64,000 nucleotides of DNA from Salticus scenicus. Its lineage: Eukaryota; Arthropoda; Arachnida; Araneae; Salticidae. Location: NCBI GenBank assembly GCA_963930645.1, contig CAWVNO010001215.1:248001-312000 (forward strand), in the 5' to 3' direction. How positions within the stretch are numbered: the first letter of the stretch is position 1; every line of letters begins with the position of its first letter. Below, in pieces: positions 9,315-22,980 of this stretch. The position numbers and the translations under genes are program-made. The notes beneath the pieces were generated by a model. The model saw only the letters and a list, made by a program, of their open reading frames with translations. It had not been told where the DNA came from and searched no databases.

Positions 9315-11566
9315 ACCAAAAAATTTGGCGACGATATTGAGCACATGCCTTTATAAAAGGGCTCTCCTGGCCAAATGGTTTAACTTTGGCAGGTCCCTGC
9401 TGTTCTGTTATGAAAGTAGACTTCGTGGGGCAGATTCTGGAAGTGATTGCGATCGCAAAGCTCTATTAGTTGCTTTGGAATCGGCTTTTGAAAAAAATTC
9501 TGTGAAAATCGCAAAAATTTTGGGTATCGAAATCGGGCAAAGTCTCCATAAAAGGGCTCTCCTGGCCAAATGGTTTAACTTTGGCAGGTCCCTGCTGTTC
9601 TGTTATGAAACTAGAATATCTTTTGCAGATTCTGGAAGTGATTGCGATCGCAAAGCTCTATTAGTTGCTTTGGAATCGACTTTTGAAAATGAGAGGGCGT
9701 AAAATTCGCCCAAAAAATTTGGCGACGATATTGAGCACATGCCTTCATAAAAGGGCTCTCCTGGCCAAATGGTTTAACTTTGGCAGGTCCCTGCTGTTCT
9801 GTTATGAAAGTAGACTTCGTGGGGCAGATTCTGGAAGTGATTGCGATCGCAAAGCTCTATTAGTTGCTTTGGAATCGGCTTTTGAAAAAAATTCTGTGAA
9901 AATCGCAAAAATTTTGGGTATCGAAATCGGGCAAAGTCTCCATAAAAGGGCTCTCCTGGCCAAATGGTTTAACTTTGGCAGGTCCCTGCTGTTCTGTTAT
10001 GAAACTAGAATATCTTTTGCAGATTCTGGAAGTGATTGCGATCGCAAAGCTCTATTAGTTACTTTGGAATCGACTTTTGAAAATGAGAGGGCGTAAAATT
10101 CGCCCAAAAAATTTGGCGACGATATTGAGCACATGCCTTCATAAAAGGGCTCTCCTGGCCAAATGGTTTAACTTTGGCAGGTCCCTGCTGTTCTGTTATG
10201 AAAGTAGACTTCGTGGGGCAGATTCTGGAAGTGATTGCGATCGCAAAGCTCTATTACTTGCTTTGGAATCGGCTTTTGAAAAAAATTCTGTGAAAATCGC
10301 AAAAATTTTGGGTATCGAAATCGGGCAAAGTCTCCATAAAAGGGCTCTCCTGGCCAAATGGTTTAACTTTGGCAGGTCCCTGCTGTTCTGTTATGAAACT
10401 AGAATATCTTTTGCAGATTCTGGAAGTGATTGCGATCGCAAAGCTCTATTAGTTGCTTTGGAATCGACTTTTAAAAATGAGAGGGCGTAAAATTCGCCCA
10501 AAAAATTTGGCGACGATATTGAGCACATGCCTTCATAAAAGGGCTCTCCTGGCCAAATGGTTTAACTTTGGCAGGTCCCTGCTGTTCTGTTATGAAAGTA
10601 GACTTCGTGGGGCAGATTCTGGAAGTGATTGCGATCGCAAAGCTCTATTAGTTGCTTTGGAATCGGCTTTTGAAAAAAATTCTGTGAAAATCGCAAAAAT
10701 TTTGGGTATCGAAATCGGGCAAAGTCTCCATAAAAGGGCTCTCCTGGCCAAATGGTTTAACTTTGGCAGGTCCCTGCTGTTCTGTTATGAAACTAGAATA
10801 TCTTTTGCAGATTCTGGAAGTGATTGCGATCGCAAAGCTCTATTAGTTGCTTTGGAATCGACTTTTGAAAATGAGAGGGCGTAAAATTCGCCCAAAAAAT
10901 TTGGCGACGATATTGAGCACATGCCTTCATAAAAGGGCTCTCCTGGCCAAATGGTTTAACTTTGGCAGGTCCCTGCTGTTCTGTTATGAAAGTAGACTTC
11001 GTGGGGCAGATTCTGGAAGTGATTGCGATCGCAAAGCTCTATTAGTTGCTTTGGAATCGGCTTTTGAAAAAAATTCTGTGAAAATCGCAAAAATTTTGGG
11101 TATCGAAATCGGGCAAAGTCTCCATAAAAGGGCTCTCCTGGCCAAATGGTTTAACTTTGGCAGGTCCCTGCTGTTCTGTTATGAAACTAGAATATCTTTT
11201 GCAGATTCTGGAAGTGATTGCGATCGCAAAGCTCTATTAGTTGCTTTGGAATCGACTTTTGAAATGAGAGGGCGTAAAATTCGCCCAAAAAATTTGGCGA
11301 CGATATTGAGCACATGCCTTCATAAAAGGGCTCTCCTGGCCAAATGGTTTAACTTTGGCAGGTCCCTGTTGTTCTGTTATGAAAGTAGACTTCGTGGGGC
11401 AGATTCTGGAAGTGATTGCGATCGCAAAGCTCTATTAGTTGCTTTGGAATCGGCTTTTGAAAAAAATTCTGTGAAAATCGCAAAAATTTTGGGTATCGAA
11501 ATCGGGCAAAGTCTCCATAAAAGGGCTCTCCTGGCCAAATGGTTTAACTTTGGCAGGTCCCTGCTT
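9315..11566 (+). repeat. Segmental duplication, copy 2
   Basis: Carries the same ordered variants as 1437-4082: 9315, 9352, 10061, 10257, 10473, the deletion at 11262-11264, 11369 and 11566. It lacks one AB dimer between the second and third markers. Eight shared rare variants in the same order cannot be explained by recurrent mutation, so this is a duplicated block about 7.5 kb from its partner in direct orientation. Confidence 0.9.
11262..11264. other. Duplicated one-base deletion in A monomer
   Basis: Second occurrence of the GAAATGAG deletion allele, 7484 bp from the first. It shows that the deletion preceded the segmental duplication. Confidence 0.95.
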
Positions 11567-14500
11567 TTCTGTTATGAAACTAGAATATCTTTTGCAGATT
11601 CTGGAAGTGATTGCGATCGCAAAGCTCTATTAGTTGCTTTGGAATCGACTTTTGAAAATGAGAGGGCGTAAAATTCGCCCAAAAAATTTGGCGACGATAT
11701 TGAGCACATGCCTTCATAAAAGGGCTCTCCTGGCCAAATGGTTTAACTTTGGCAGGTCCCTGCTGTTCTGTTATGAAAGTAGACTTCGTGGGGCAGATTC
11801 TGGAAGTGATTGCGATCGCAAAGCTCTATTAGTTGCTTTGGAATCGGCTTTTGAAAAAAATTCTGTGAAAATCGCAAAAATTTTGGGTATCGAAATCGGG
11901 CAAAGTCTCCATAAAAGGGCTCTCCTGGCCAAATGGTTTAACTTTGGCAGGTCCCTGCTGTTCTGTTATGAAACTAGAATATCTTTTGCAGATTCTGGAA
12001 GTGATTGCGATCGCAAAGCTCTATTAGTTGCTTTGGAATCGACTTTTGAAAATGAGAGGGCGTAAAATTCGCCCAAAAAATTTGGCGACGATATTGAGCA
12101 CATGCCTTCATAAAAGGGCTCTCCTGGCCAAATGGTTTAACTTTGGCAGGTCCCTGCTGTTCTGTTATGAAAGTAGACTTCGTGGGGCAGATTCTGGAAG
12201 TGATTGCGATCGCAAAGCTCTATTAGTTGCTTTGGAATCGGCTTTTGAAAAAAATTCTGTGAAAATCGCAAAAATTTTGGGTATCGAAATCGGGCAAAGT
12301 CTCCATAAAAGGGCTCTCCTGGCCAAATGGTTTAACTTTGGCAGGTCCCTGCTGTTCTGTTATGAAACTAGAATATCTTTTGCAGATTCTGGAAGTGATT
12401 GCGATCGCAAAGCTCTATTAGTTGCTTTGGAATCGACTTTTGAAAATGAGAGGGCGTAAAATTCGCCCAAAAAATTTGGCGACGATATTGAGCACATGCC
12501 TTCATAAAAGGGCTCTCCTGGCCAAATGGTTTAACTTTGGCAGGTCCCTGCTGTTCTGTTATGAAAGTAGACTTCGTGGGGCAGATTCTGGAAGTGATTG
12601 CGATCGCAAAGCTCTATTAGTTGCTTTGGAATCGGCTTTTGAAAAAAATTCTGTGAAAATCGCAAAAATTTTGGGTATCGAAATCGGGCAAAGTCTCCAT
12701 AAAAGGGCTCTCCTGGCCAAATGGTTTAACTTTGGCAGGTCCCTGCTGTTCTGTTATGAAACTAGAATATCTTTTGCAGATTCTGGAAGTGATTGCGATC
12801 GCAAAGCTCTATTAGTTGCTTTGGAATCGACTTTTGAAAATGAGAGGGCGTAAAATTCGCCCAAAAAATTTGGCGACGATATTGAGCACATGCCTTCATA
12901 AAAGGGCTCTCCTGGCCAAATGGTTTAACTTTGGCAGGTCCCTGCTGTTCTGTTATGAAAGTAGACTTCGTGGGGCAGATTCTGGAAGTGATTGCGATCG
13001 CAAAGCTCTATTAGTTGCTTTGGAATCGGCTTTTGAAAAAAATTCTGTGAAAATCGCAAAAATTTTGGGTATCGAAATCGGGCAAAGTCTCCATAAAAGG
13101 GCTCTCCTGGCCAAATGGTTTAACTTTGGCAGGTCCCTGCTGTTCTGTTATGAAACTAGAATATCTTTTGCAGATTCTGGAAGTGATTGCGATCGCAAAG
13201 CTCTATTAGTTGCTTTGGAATCGACTTTTGAAAATGAGAGGGCGTAAAATTCGCCCAAAAAATTTGGCGACGATATTGAGCACATGCCTTCATAAAAGGG
13301 CTCTCCTGGCCAAATGGTTTAACTTTGGCAGGTCCCTGCTGTTCTGTTATGAAAGTAGACTTCGTGGGGCAGATTCTGGAAGTGATTGCGATCGCAAAGC
13401 TCTATTAGTTGCTTTGGAATCGGCTTTTGAAAAAAATTCTGTGAAAATCGCAAAAATTTTGGGTATCGAAATCGGGCAAAGTCTCCATAAAAGGGCTCTC
13501 CTGGCCAAATGGTTTAACTTTGGCAGGTCCCTGCTGTTCTGTTATGAAACTAGAATATCTTTTGCAGATTCTGGAAGTGATTGCGATCGCAAAGCTCTAT
13601 TAGTTGCTTTGGAATCGACTTTTGAAAATGAGAGGGCGTAAAATTCGCCCAAAAAATTTGGCGACGATATTGAGCACATGCCTTCATAAAAGGGCTCTCC
13701 TGGCCAAATGGTTTAACTTTGGCAGGTCCCTGCTGTTCTGTTATGAAAGTAGACTTCGTGGGGCAGATTCTGGAAGTGATTGCGATCGCAAAGCTCTATT
13801 AGTTGCTTTGGAATCGGCTTTTGAAAAAAATTCTGTGAAAATCGCAAAAATTTTGGGTATCGAAATCGGGCAAAGTCTCCATAAAAGGGCTCTCCTGGCC
13901 AAATGGTTTAACTTTGGCAGGTCCCTGCTGTTCTGTTATGAAACTAGAATATCTTTTGCAGATTCTGGAAGTGATTGCGATCGCAAAGCTCTATTAGTTG
14001 CTTTGGAATCGACTTTTGAAAATGAGAGGGCGTAAAATTCGCCCAAAAAATTTGGCGACGATATTGAGCACATGCCTTCATAAAAGGGCTCTCCTGGCCA
14101 AATGGTTTAACTTTGGCAGGTCCCTGCTGTTCTGTTATGAAAGTAGACTTCGTGGGGCAGATTCTGGAAGTGATTGCGATCGCAAAGCTCTATTAGTTGC
14201 TTTGGAATCGGCTTTTGAAAAAAATTCTGTGAAAATCGCAAAAATTTTGGGTATCGAAATCGGGCAAAGTCTCCATAAAAGGGCTCTCCTGGCCAAATGG
14301 TTTAACTTTGGCAGGTCCCTGCTGTTCTGTTATGAAACTAGAATATCTTTTGCAGATTCTGGAAGTGATTGCGATCGCAAAGCTCTATTAGTTGCTTTGG
14401 AATCGACTTTTGAAAATGAGAGGGCGTAAAATTCGCCCAAAAAATTTGGCGACGATATTGAGCACATGCCTTCATAAAAGGGCTCTCCTGGCCAAATGGT

Positions 14501-16120
14501 TTAACTTTGGCAGGTCCCTGCTGTTCTGTTATGAAAGTAGACTTCGTGGGGCAGATTCTGGAAGTGATTGCGATCGCAAAGCTCTATTAGTTGCTTTGGA
14601 ATCGGCTTTTGAAAAAAATTCTGTGAAAATCGCAAAAATTTTGGGTATCGAAATCGGGCAAAGTCTCCATAAAAGGGCTCTCCTGGCCAAATGGTTTAAC
14701 TTTGGCAGGTCCCTGCTGTTCTGTTATGAAACTAGAATATCTTTTGCAGATTCTGGAAGTGATTGCGATCGCAAAGCTCTATTAGTTGCTTTGGAATCGA
14801 CTTTTGAAAATGAGAGGGCGTAAAATTCGCCCAAAAAATTTGGCGACGATATTGAGCACATGCCTTCATAAAAGGGCTCTCCTGGCCAAATGGTTTAACT
14901 TTGGCAGGTCCCTGCTGTTCTGTTATGAAAGTAGACTTCGTGGGGCAGATTCTGGAAGTGATTGCGATCGCAAAGCTCTATTAGTTGCTTTGGAATCGGC
15001 TTTTGAAAAAAATTCTGTGAAAATCGCAAAAATTTTGGGTATCGAAATCGGGCAAAGTCTCCATAAAAGGGCTCTCCTGGCCAAATGGTTTAACTTTGGC
15101 AGGTCCCTGCTGTTCTGTTATGAAACTAGAATATCTTTTGCAGATTCTGGAAGTGATTGCGATCGCAAAGCTCTATTAGTTGCTTTGGAATCGACTTTTG
15201 AAAATGAGAGGGCGTAAAATTCGCCCAAAAAATTTGGCGACGATATTGAGCACATGCCTTCATAAAAGGGCTCTCCTGGCCAAATGGTTTAACTTTGGCA
15301 GGTCCCTGCTGTTCTGTTATGAAAGTAGACTTCGTGGGGCAGATTCTGGAAGTGATTGCGATCGCAAAGCTCTATTAGTTGCTTTGGAATCGGCTTTTGA
15401 AAAAAATTCTGTGAAAATCGCAAAAATTTTGGGTATCGAAATCGGGCAAAGTCTCCATAAAAGGGCTCTCCTGGCCAAATGGTTTAACTTTGGCAGGTCC
15501 CTGCTGTTCTGTTATGAAACTAGAATATCTTTTGCAGATTCTGGAAGTGATTGCGATCGCAAAGCTCTATTAGTTGCTTTGGAATCGACTTTTGAAAATG
15601 AGAGGGCGTAAAATTCGCCCAAAAAATTTGGCGACGATATTGAGCACATGCCTTCATAAAAGGGCTCTCCTGGCCAAATGGTTTAACTTTGGCAGGTCCC
15701 TGCTGTTCTGTTATGAAAGTAGACTTCGTGGGGCAGATTCTGGAAGTGATTGCGATCGCAAAGCTCTATTAGTTGCTTTGGAATCGGCTTTTGAAAAAAA
15801 TTCTGTGAAAATCGCAAAAATTTTGGGTATCGAAATCGGGCAAAGTCTCCATAAAAGGGCTCTCCTGGCCAAATGGTTTAACTTTGGCAGGTCCCTGCTG
15901 TTCTGTTATGAAACTAGAATATCTTTTGCAGATTCTGGAAGTGATTGCGATCGCAAAGCTCTATTAGTTGCTTTGGAATCGACTTTTGAAAATGAGAGGG
16001 CGTAAAATTCGCCCAAAAAATTTGGCGACGATATTGAGCACATGCCTTCATAAAAGGGCTCTCCTGGCCAAATGGTTTAACTTTGGCAGGTCCCTGCTGT
16101 TCTGTTATGAAAGTAGACTT

Positions 16121-16129
16121 CCCTTGGGG
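16121..16129. other. Complex +2 indel in A monomer
   Basis: The usual CGTGGGG is replaced by CCCTTGGGG, adding two bases to the 14-bp A-specific zone and making the block at 15968-16363 396 bp. It is private to this unit. Confidence 0.9.
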
Positions 16130-19100
16130 CAGATTCTGGAAGTGATTGCGATCGCAAAGCTCTATTAGTTGCTTTGGAATCGGCTTTTGAAAAAAATTCT
16201 GTGAAAATCGCAAAAATTTTGGGTATCGAAATCGGGCAAAGTCTCCATAAAAGGGCTCTCCTGGCCAAATGGTTTAACTTTGGCAGGTCCCTGCTGTTCT
16301 GTTATGAAACTAGAATATCTTTTGCAGATTCTGGAAGTGATTGCGATCGCAAAGCTCTATTAGTTGCTTTGGAATCGACTTTTGAAAATGAGAGGGCGTA
16401 AAATTCGCCCAAAAAATTTGGCGACGATATTGAGCACATGCCTTCATAAAAGGGCTCTCCTGGCCAAATGGTTTAACTTTGGCAGGTCCCTGCTGTTCTG
16501 TTATGAAAGTAGACTTCGTGGGGCAGATTCTGGAAGTGATTGCGATCGCAAAGCTCTATTAGTTGCTTTGGAATCGGCTTTTGAAAAAAATTCTGTGAAA
16601 ATCGCAAAAATTTTGGGTATCGAAATCGGGCAAAGTCTCCATAAAAGGGCTCTCCTGGCCAAATGGTTTAACTTTGGCAGGTCCCTGCTGTTCTGTTATG
16701 AAACTAGAATATCTTTTGCAGATTCTGGAAGTGATTGCGATCGCAAAGCTCTATTAGTTGCTTTGGAATCGACTTTTGAAAATGAGAGGGCGTAAAATTC
16801 GCCCAAAAAATTTGGCGACGATATTGAGCACATGCCTTCATAAAAGGGCTCTCCTGGCCAAATGGTTTAACTTTGGCAGGTCCCTGCTGTTCTGTTATGA
16901 AAGTAGACTTCGTGGGGCAGATTCTGGAAGTGATTGCGATCGCAAAGCTCTATTAGTTGCTTTGGAATCGGCTTTTGAAAAAAATTCTGTGAAAATCGCA
17001 AAAATTTTGGGTATCGAAATCGGGCAAAGTCTCCATAAAAGGGCTCTCCTGGCCAAATGGTTTAACTTTGGCAGGTCCCTGCTGTTCTGTTATGAAACTA
17101 GAATATCTTTTGCAGATTCTGGAAGTGATTGCGATCGCAAAGCTCTATTAGTTGCTTTGGAATCGACTTTTGAAAATGAGAGGGCGTAAAATTCGCCCAA
17201 AAAATTTGGCGACGATATTGAGCACATGCCTTCATAAAAGGGCTCTCCTGGCCAAATGGTTTAACTTTGGCAGGTCCCTGCTGTTCTGTTATGAAAGTAG
17301 ACTTCGTGGGGCAGATTCTGGAAGTGATTGCGATCGCAAAGCTCTATTAGTTGCTTTGGAATCGGCTTTTGAAAAAAATTCTGTGAAAATCGCAAAAATT
17401 TTGGGTATCGAAATCGGGCAAAGTCTCCATAAAAGGGCTCTCCTGGCCAAATGGTTTAACTTTGGCAGGTCCCTGCTGTTCTGTTATGAAACTAGAATAT
17501 CTTTTGCAGATTCTGGAAGTGATTGCGATCGCAAAGCTCTATTAGTTGCTTTGGAATCGACTTTTGAAAATGAGAGGGCGTAAAATTCGCCCAAAAAATT
17601 TGGCGACGATATTGAGCACATGCCTTCATAAAAGGGCTCTCCTGGCCAAATGGTTTAACTTTGGCAGGTCCCTGCTGTTCTGTTATGAAAGTAGACTTCG
17701 TGGGGCAGATTCTGGAAGTGATTGCGATCGCAAAGCTCTATTAGTTGCTTTGGAATCGGCTTTTGAAAAAAATTCTGTGAAAATCGCAAAAATTTTGGGT
17801 ATCGAAATCGGGCAAAGTCTCCATAAAAGGGCTCTCCTGGCCAAATGGTTTAACTTTGGCAGGTCCCTGCTGTTCTGTTATGAAACTAGAATATCTTTTG
17901 CAGATTCTGGAAGTGATTGCGATCGCAAAGCTCTATTAGTTGCTTTGGAATCGACTTTTGAAAATGAGAGGGCGTAAAATTCGCCCAAAAAATTTGGCGA
18001 CGATATTGAGCACATGCCTTCATAAAAGGGCTCTCCTGGCCAAATGGTTTAACTTTGGCAGGTCCCTGCTGTTCTGTTATGAAAGTAGACTTCGTGGGGC
18101 AGATTCTGGAAGTGATTGCGATCGCAAAGCTCTATTAGTTGCTTTGGAATCGGCTTTTGAAAAAAATTCTGTGAAAATCGCAAAAATTTTGGGTATCGAA
18201 ATCGGGCAAAGTCTCCATAAAAGGGCTCTCCTGGCCAAATGGTTTAACTTTGGCAGGTCCCTGCTGTTCTGTTATGAAACTAGAATATCTTTTGCAGATT
18301 CTGGAAGTGATTGCGATCGCAAAGCTCTATTAGTTGCTTTGGAATCGACTTTTGAAAATGAGAGGGCGTAAAATTCGCCCAAAAAATTTGGCGACGATAT
18401 TGAGCACATGCCTTCATAAAAGGGCTCTCCTGGCCAAATGGTTTAACTTTGGCAGGTCCCTGCTGTTCTGTTATGAAAGTAGACTTCGTGGGGCAGATTC
18501 TGGAAGTGATTGCGATCGCAAAGCTCTATTAGTTGCTTTGGAATCGGCTTTTGAAAAAAATTCTGTGAAAATCGCAAAAATTTTGGGTATCGAAATCGGG
18601 CAAAGTCTCCATAAAAGGGCTCTCCTGGCCAAATGGTTTAACTTTGGCAGGTCCCTGCTGTTCTGTTATGAAACTAGAATATCTTTTGCAGATTCTGGAA
18701 GTGATTGCGATCGCAAAGCTCTATTAGTTGCTTTGGAATCGACTTTTGAAAATGAGAGGGCGTAAAATTCGCCCAAAAAATTTGGCGACGATATTGAGCA
18801 CATGCCTTCATAAAAGGGCTCTCCTGGCCAAATGGTTTAACTTTGGCAGGTCCCTGCTGTTCTGTTATGAAAGTAGACTTCGTGGGGCAGATTCTGGAAG
18901 TGATTGCGATCGCAAAGCTCTATTAGTTGCTTTGGAATCGGCTTTTGAAAAAAATTCTGTGAAAATCGCAAAAATTTTGGGTATCGAAATCGGGCAAAGT
19001 CTCCATAAAAGGGCTCTCCTGGCCAAATGGTTTAACTTTGGCAGGTCCCTGCTGTTCTGTTATGAAACTAGAATATCTTTTGCAGATTCTGGAAGTGATT

Positions 19101-20060
19101 GCGATCGCAAAGCTCTATTAGTTGCTTTGGAATCGACTTTTGAAAATGAGAGGGCGTAAAATTCGCCCAAAAAATTTGGCGACGATATTGAGCACATGCC
19201 TTCATAAAAGGGCTCTCCTGGCCAAATGGTTTAACTTTGGCAGGTCCCTGCTGTTCTGTTATGAAAGTAGACTTCGTGGGGCAGATTCTGGAAGTGATTG
19301 CGATCGCAAAGCTCTATTAGTTGCTTTGGAATCGGCTTTTGAAAAAAATTCTGTGAAAATCGCAAAAATTTTGGGTATCGAAATCGGGCAAAGTCTCCAT
19401 AAAAGGGCTCTCCTGGCCAAATGGTTTAACTTTGGCAGGTCCCTGCTGTTCTGTTATGAAACTAGAATATCTTTTGCAGATTCTGGAAGTGATTGCGATC
19501 GCAAAGCTCTATTAGTTGCTTTGGAATCGACTTTTGAAAATGAGAGGGCGTAAAATTCGCCCAAAAAATTTGGCGACGATATTGAGCACATGCCTTCATA
19601 AAAGGGCTCTCCTGGCCAAATGGTTTAACTTTGGCAGGTCCCTGCTGTTCTGTTATGAAAGTAGACTTCGTGGGGCAGATTCTGGAAGTGATTGCGATCG
19701 CAAAGCTCTATTAGTTGCTTTGGAATCGGCTTTTGAAAAAAATTCTGTGAAAATCGCAAAAATTTTGGGTATCGAAATCGGGCAAAGTCTCCATAAAAGG
19801 GCTCTCCTGGCCAAATGGTTTAACTTTGGCAGGTCCCTGCTGTTCTGTTATGAAACTAGAATATCTTTTGCAGATTCTGGAAGTGATTGCGATCGCAAAG
19901 CTCTATTAGTTGCTTTGGAATCGACTTTTGAAAATGAGAGGGCGTAAAATTCGCCCAAAAAATTTGGCGACGATATTGAGCACATGCCTTCATAAAAGGG
20001 CTCTCCTGGCCAAATGGTTTAACTTTGGCAGGTCCCTGCTGTTCTGTTATGAAAGTAGAC

Positions 20061-20064
20061 TATC
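20061..20064. other. +1 insertion in A monomer
   Basis: GACTTCG becomes GACTATCG, adding one base to the A-specific 14-bp zone. The block at 19910-20304 is 395 bp. Both indels of the core fall in this same short zone. Confidence 0.9.
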
Positions 20065-22980
20065 GTGGGGCAGATTCTGGAAGTGATTGCGATCGCAAAG
20101 CTCTATTAGTTGCTTTGGAATCGGCTTTTGAAAAAAATTCTGTGAAAATCGCAAAAATTTTGGGTATCGAAATCGGGCAAAGTCTCCATAAAAGGGCTCT
20201 CCTGGCCAAATGGTTTAACTTTGGCAGGTCCCTGCTGTTCTGTTATGAAACTAGAATATCTTTTGCAGATTCTGGAAGTGATTGCGATCGCAAAGCTCTA
20301 TTAGTTGCTTTGGAATCGACTTTTGAAAATGAGAGGGCGTAAAATTCGCCCAAAAAATTTGGCGACGATATTGAGCACATGCCTTCATAAAAGGGCTCTC
20401 CTGGCCAAATGGTTTAACTTTGGCAGGTCCCTGCTGTTCTGTTATGAAAGTAGACTTCGTGGGGCAGATTCTGGAAGTGATTGCGATCGCAAAGCTCTAT
20501 TAGTTGCTTTGGAATCGGCTTTTGAAAAAAATTCTGTGAAAATCGCAAAAATTTTGGGTATCGAAATCGGGCAAAGTCTCCATAAAAGGGCTCTCCTGGC
20601 CAAATGGTTTAACTTTGGCAGGTCCCTGCTGTTCTGTTATGAAACTAGAATATCTTTTGCAGATTCTGGAAGTGATTGCGATCGCAAAGCTCTATTAGTT
20701 GCTTTGGAATCGACTTTTGAAAATGAGAGGGCGTAAAATTCGCCCAAAAAATTTGGCGACGATATTGAGCACATGCCTTCATAAAAGGGCTCTCCTGGCC
20801 AAATGGTTTAACTTTGGCAGGTCCCTGCTGTTCTGTTATGAAAGTAGACTTCGTGGGGCAGATTCTGGAAGTGATTGCGATCGCAAAGCTCTATTAGTTG
20901 CTTTGGAATCGGCTTTTGAAAAAAATTCTGTGAAAATCGCAAAAATTTTGGGTATCGAAATCGGGCAAAGTCTCCATAAAAGGGCTCTCCTGGCCAAATG
21001 GTTTAACTTTGGCAGGTCCCTGCTGTTCTGTTATGAAACTAGAATATCTTTTGCAGATTCTGGAAGTGATTGCGATCGCAAAGCTCTATTAGTTGCTTTG
21101 GAATCGACTTTTGAAAATGAGAGGGCGTAAAATTCGCCCAAAAAATTTGGCGACGATATTGAGCACATGCCTTCATAAAAGGGCTCTCCTGGCCAAATGG
21201 TTTAACTTTGGCAGGTCCCTGCTGTTCTGTTATGAAAGTAGACTTCGTGGGGCAGATTCTGGAAGTGATTGCGATCGCAAAGCTCTATTAGTTGCTTTGG
21301 AATCGGCTTTTGAAAAAAATTCTGTGAAAATCGCAAAAATTTTGGGTATCGAAATCGGGCAAAGTCTCCATAAAAGGGCTCTCCTGGCCAAATGGTTTAA
21401 CTTTGGCAGGTCCCTGCTGTTCTGTTATGAAACTAGAATATCTTTTGCAGATTCTGGAAGTGATTGCGATCGCAAAGCTCTATTAGTTGCTTTGGAATCG
21501 ACTTTTGAAAATGAGAGGGCGTAAAATTCGCCCAAAAAATTTGGCGACGATATTGAGCACATGCCTTCATAAAAGGGCTCTCCTGGCCAAATGGTTTAAC
21601 TTTGGCAGGTCCCTGCTGTTCTGTTATGAAAGTAGACTTCGTGGGGCAGATTCTGGAAGTGATTGCGATCGCAAAGCTCTATTAGTTGCTTTGGAATCGG
21701 CTTTTGAAAAAAATTCTGTGAAAATCGCAAAAATTTTGGGTATCGAAATCGGGCAAAGTCTCCATAAAAGGGCTCTCCTGGCCAAATGGTTTAACTTTGG
21801 CAGGTCCCTGCTGTTCTGTTATGAAACTAGAATATCTTTTGCAGATTCTGGAAGTGATTGCGATCGCAAAGCTCTATTAGTTGCTTTGGAATCGACTTTT
21901 GAAAATGAGAGGGCGTAAAATTCGCCCAAAAAATTTGGCGACGATATTGAGCACATGCCTTCATAAAAGGGCTCTCCTGGCCAAATGGTTTAACTTTGGC
22001 AGGTCCCTGCTGTTCTGTTATGAAAGTAGACTTCGTGGGGCAGATTCTGGAAGTGATTGCGATCGCAAAGCTCTATTAGTTGCTTTGGAATCGGCTTTTG
22101 AAAAAAATTCTGTGAAAATCGCAAAAATTTTGGGTATCGAAATCGGGCAAAGTCTCCATAAAAGGGCTCTCCTGGCCAAATGGTTTAACTTTGGCAGGTC
22201 CCTGCTGTTCTGTTATGAAACTAGAATATCTTTTGCAGATTCTGGAAGTGATTGCGATCGCAAAGCTCTATTAGTTGCTTTGGAATCGACTTTTGAAAAT
22301 GAGAGGGCGTAAAATTCGCCCAAAAAATTTGGCGACGATATTGAGCACATGCCTTCATAAAAGGGCTCTCCTGGCCAAATGGTTTAACTTTGGCAGGTCC
22401 CTGCTGTTCTGTTATGAAAGTAGACTTCGTGGGGCAGATTCTGGAAGTGATTGCGATCGCAAAGCTCTATTAGTTGCTTTGGAATCGGCTTTTGAAAAAA
22501 ATTCTGTGAAAATCGCAAAAATTTTGGGTATCGAAATCGGGCAAAGTCTCCATAAAAGGGCTCTCCTGGCCAAATGGTTTAACTTTGGCAGGTCCCTGCT
22601 GTTCTGTTATGAAACTAGAATATCTTTTGCAGATTCTGGAAGTGATTGCGATCGCAAAGCTCTATTAGTTGCTTTGGAATCGACTTTTGAAAATGAGAGG
22701 GCGTAAAATTCGCCCAAAAAATTTGGCGACGATATTGAGCACATGCCTTCATAAAAGGGCTCTCCTGGCCAAATGGTTTAACTTTGGCAGGTCCCTGCTG
22801 TTCTGTTATGAAAGTAGACTTCGTGGGGCAGATTCTGGAAGTGATTGCGATCGCAAAGCTCTATTAGTTGCTTTGGAATCGGCTTTTGAAAAAAATTCTG
22901 TGAAAATCGCAAAAATTTTGGGTATCGAAATCGGGCAAAGTCTCCATAAAAGGGCTCTCCTGGCCAAATGGTTTAACTTT

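Larger units (their letters stand above)
11634..22980 (+). repeat. Highly homogenized core
   Basis: About 29 consecutive AB dimers in which I see no base substitution, only two small indel events at 16121-16129 and 20061-20064. The contrast with flanks that carry several changes per kilobase suggests very recent local amplification or ongoing gene conversion. Reading by eye could miss an isolated substitution. In principle an assembler consensus could also produce artificial uniformity. Confidence 0.8.
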
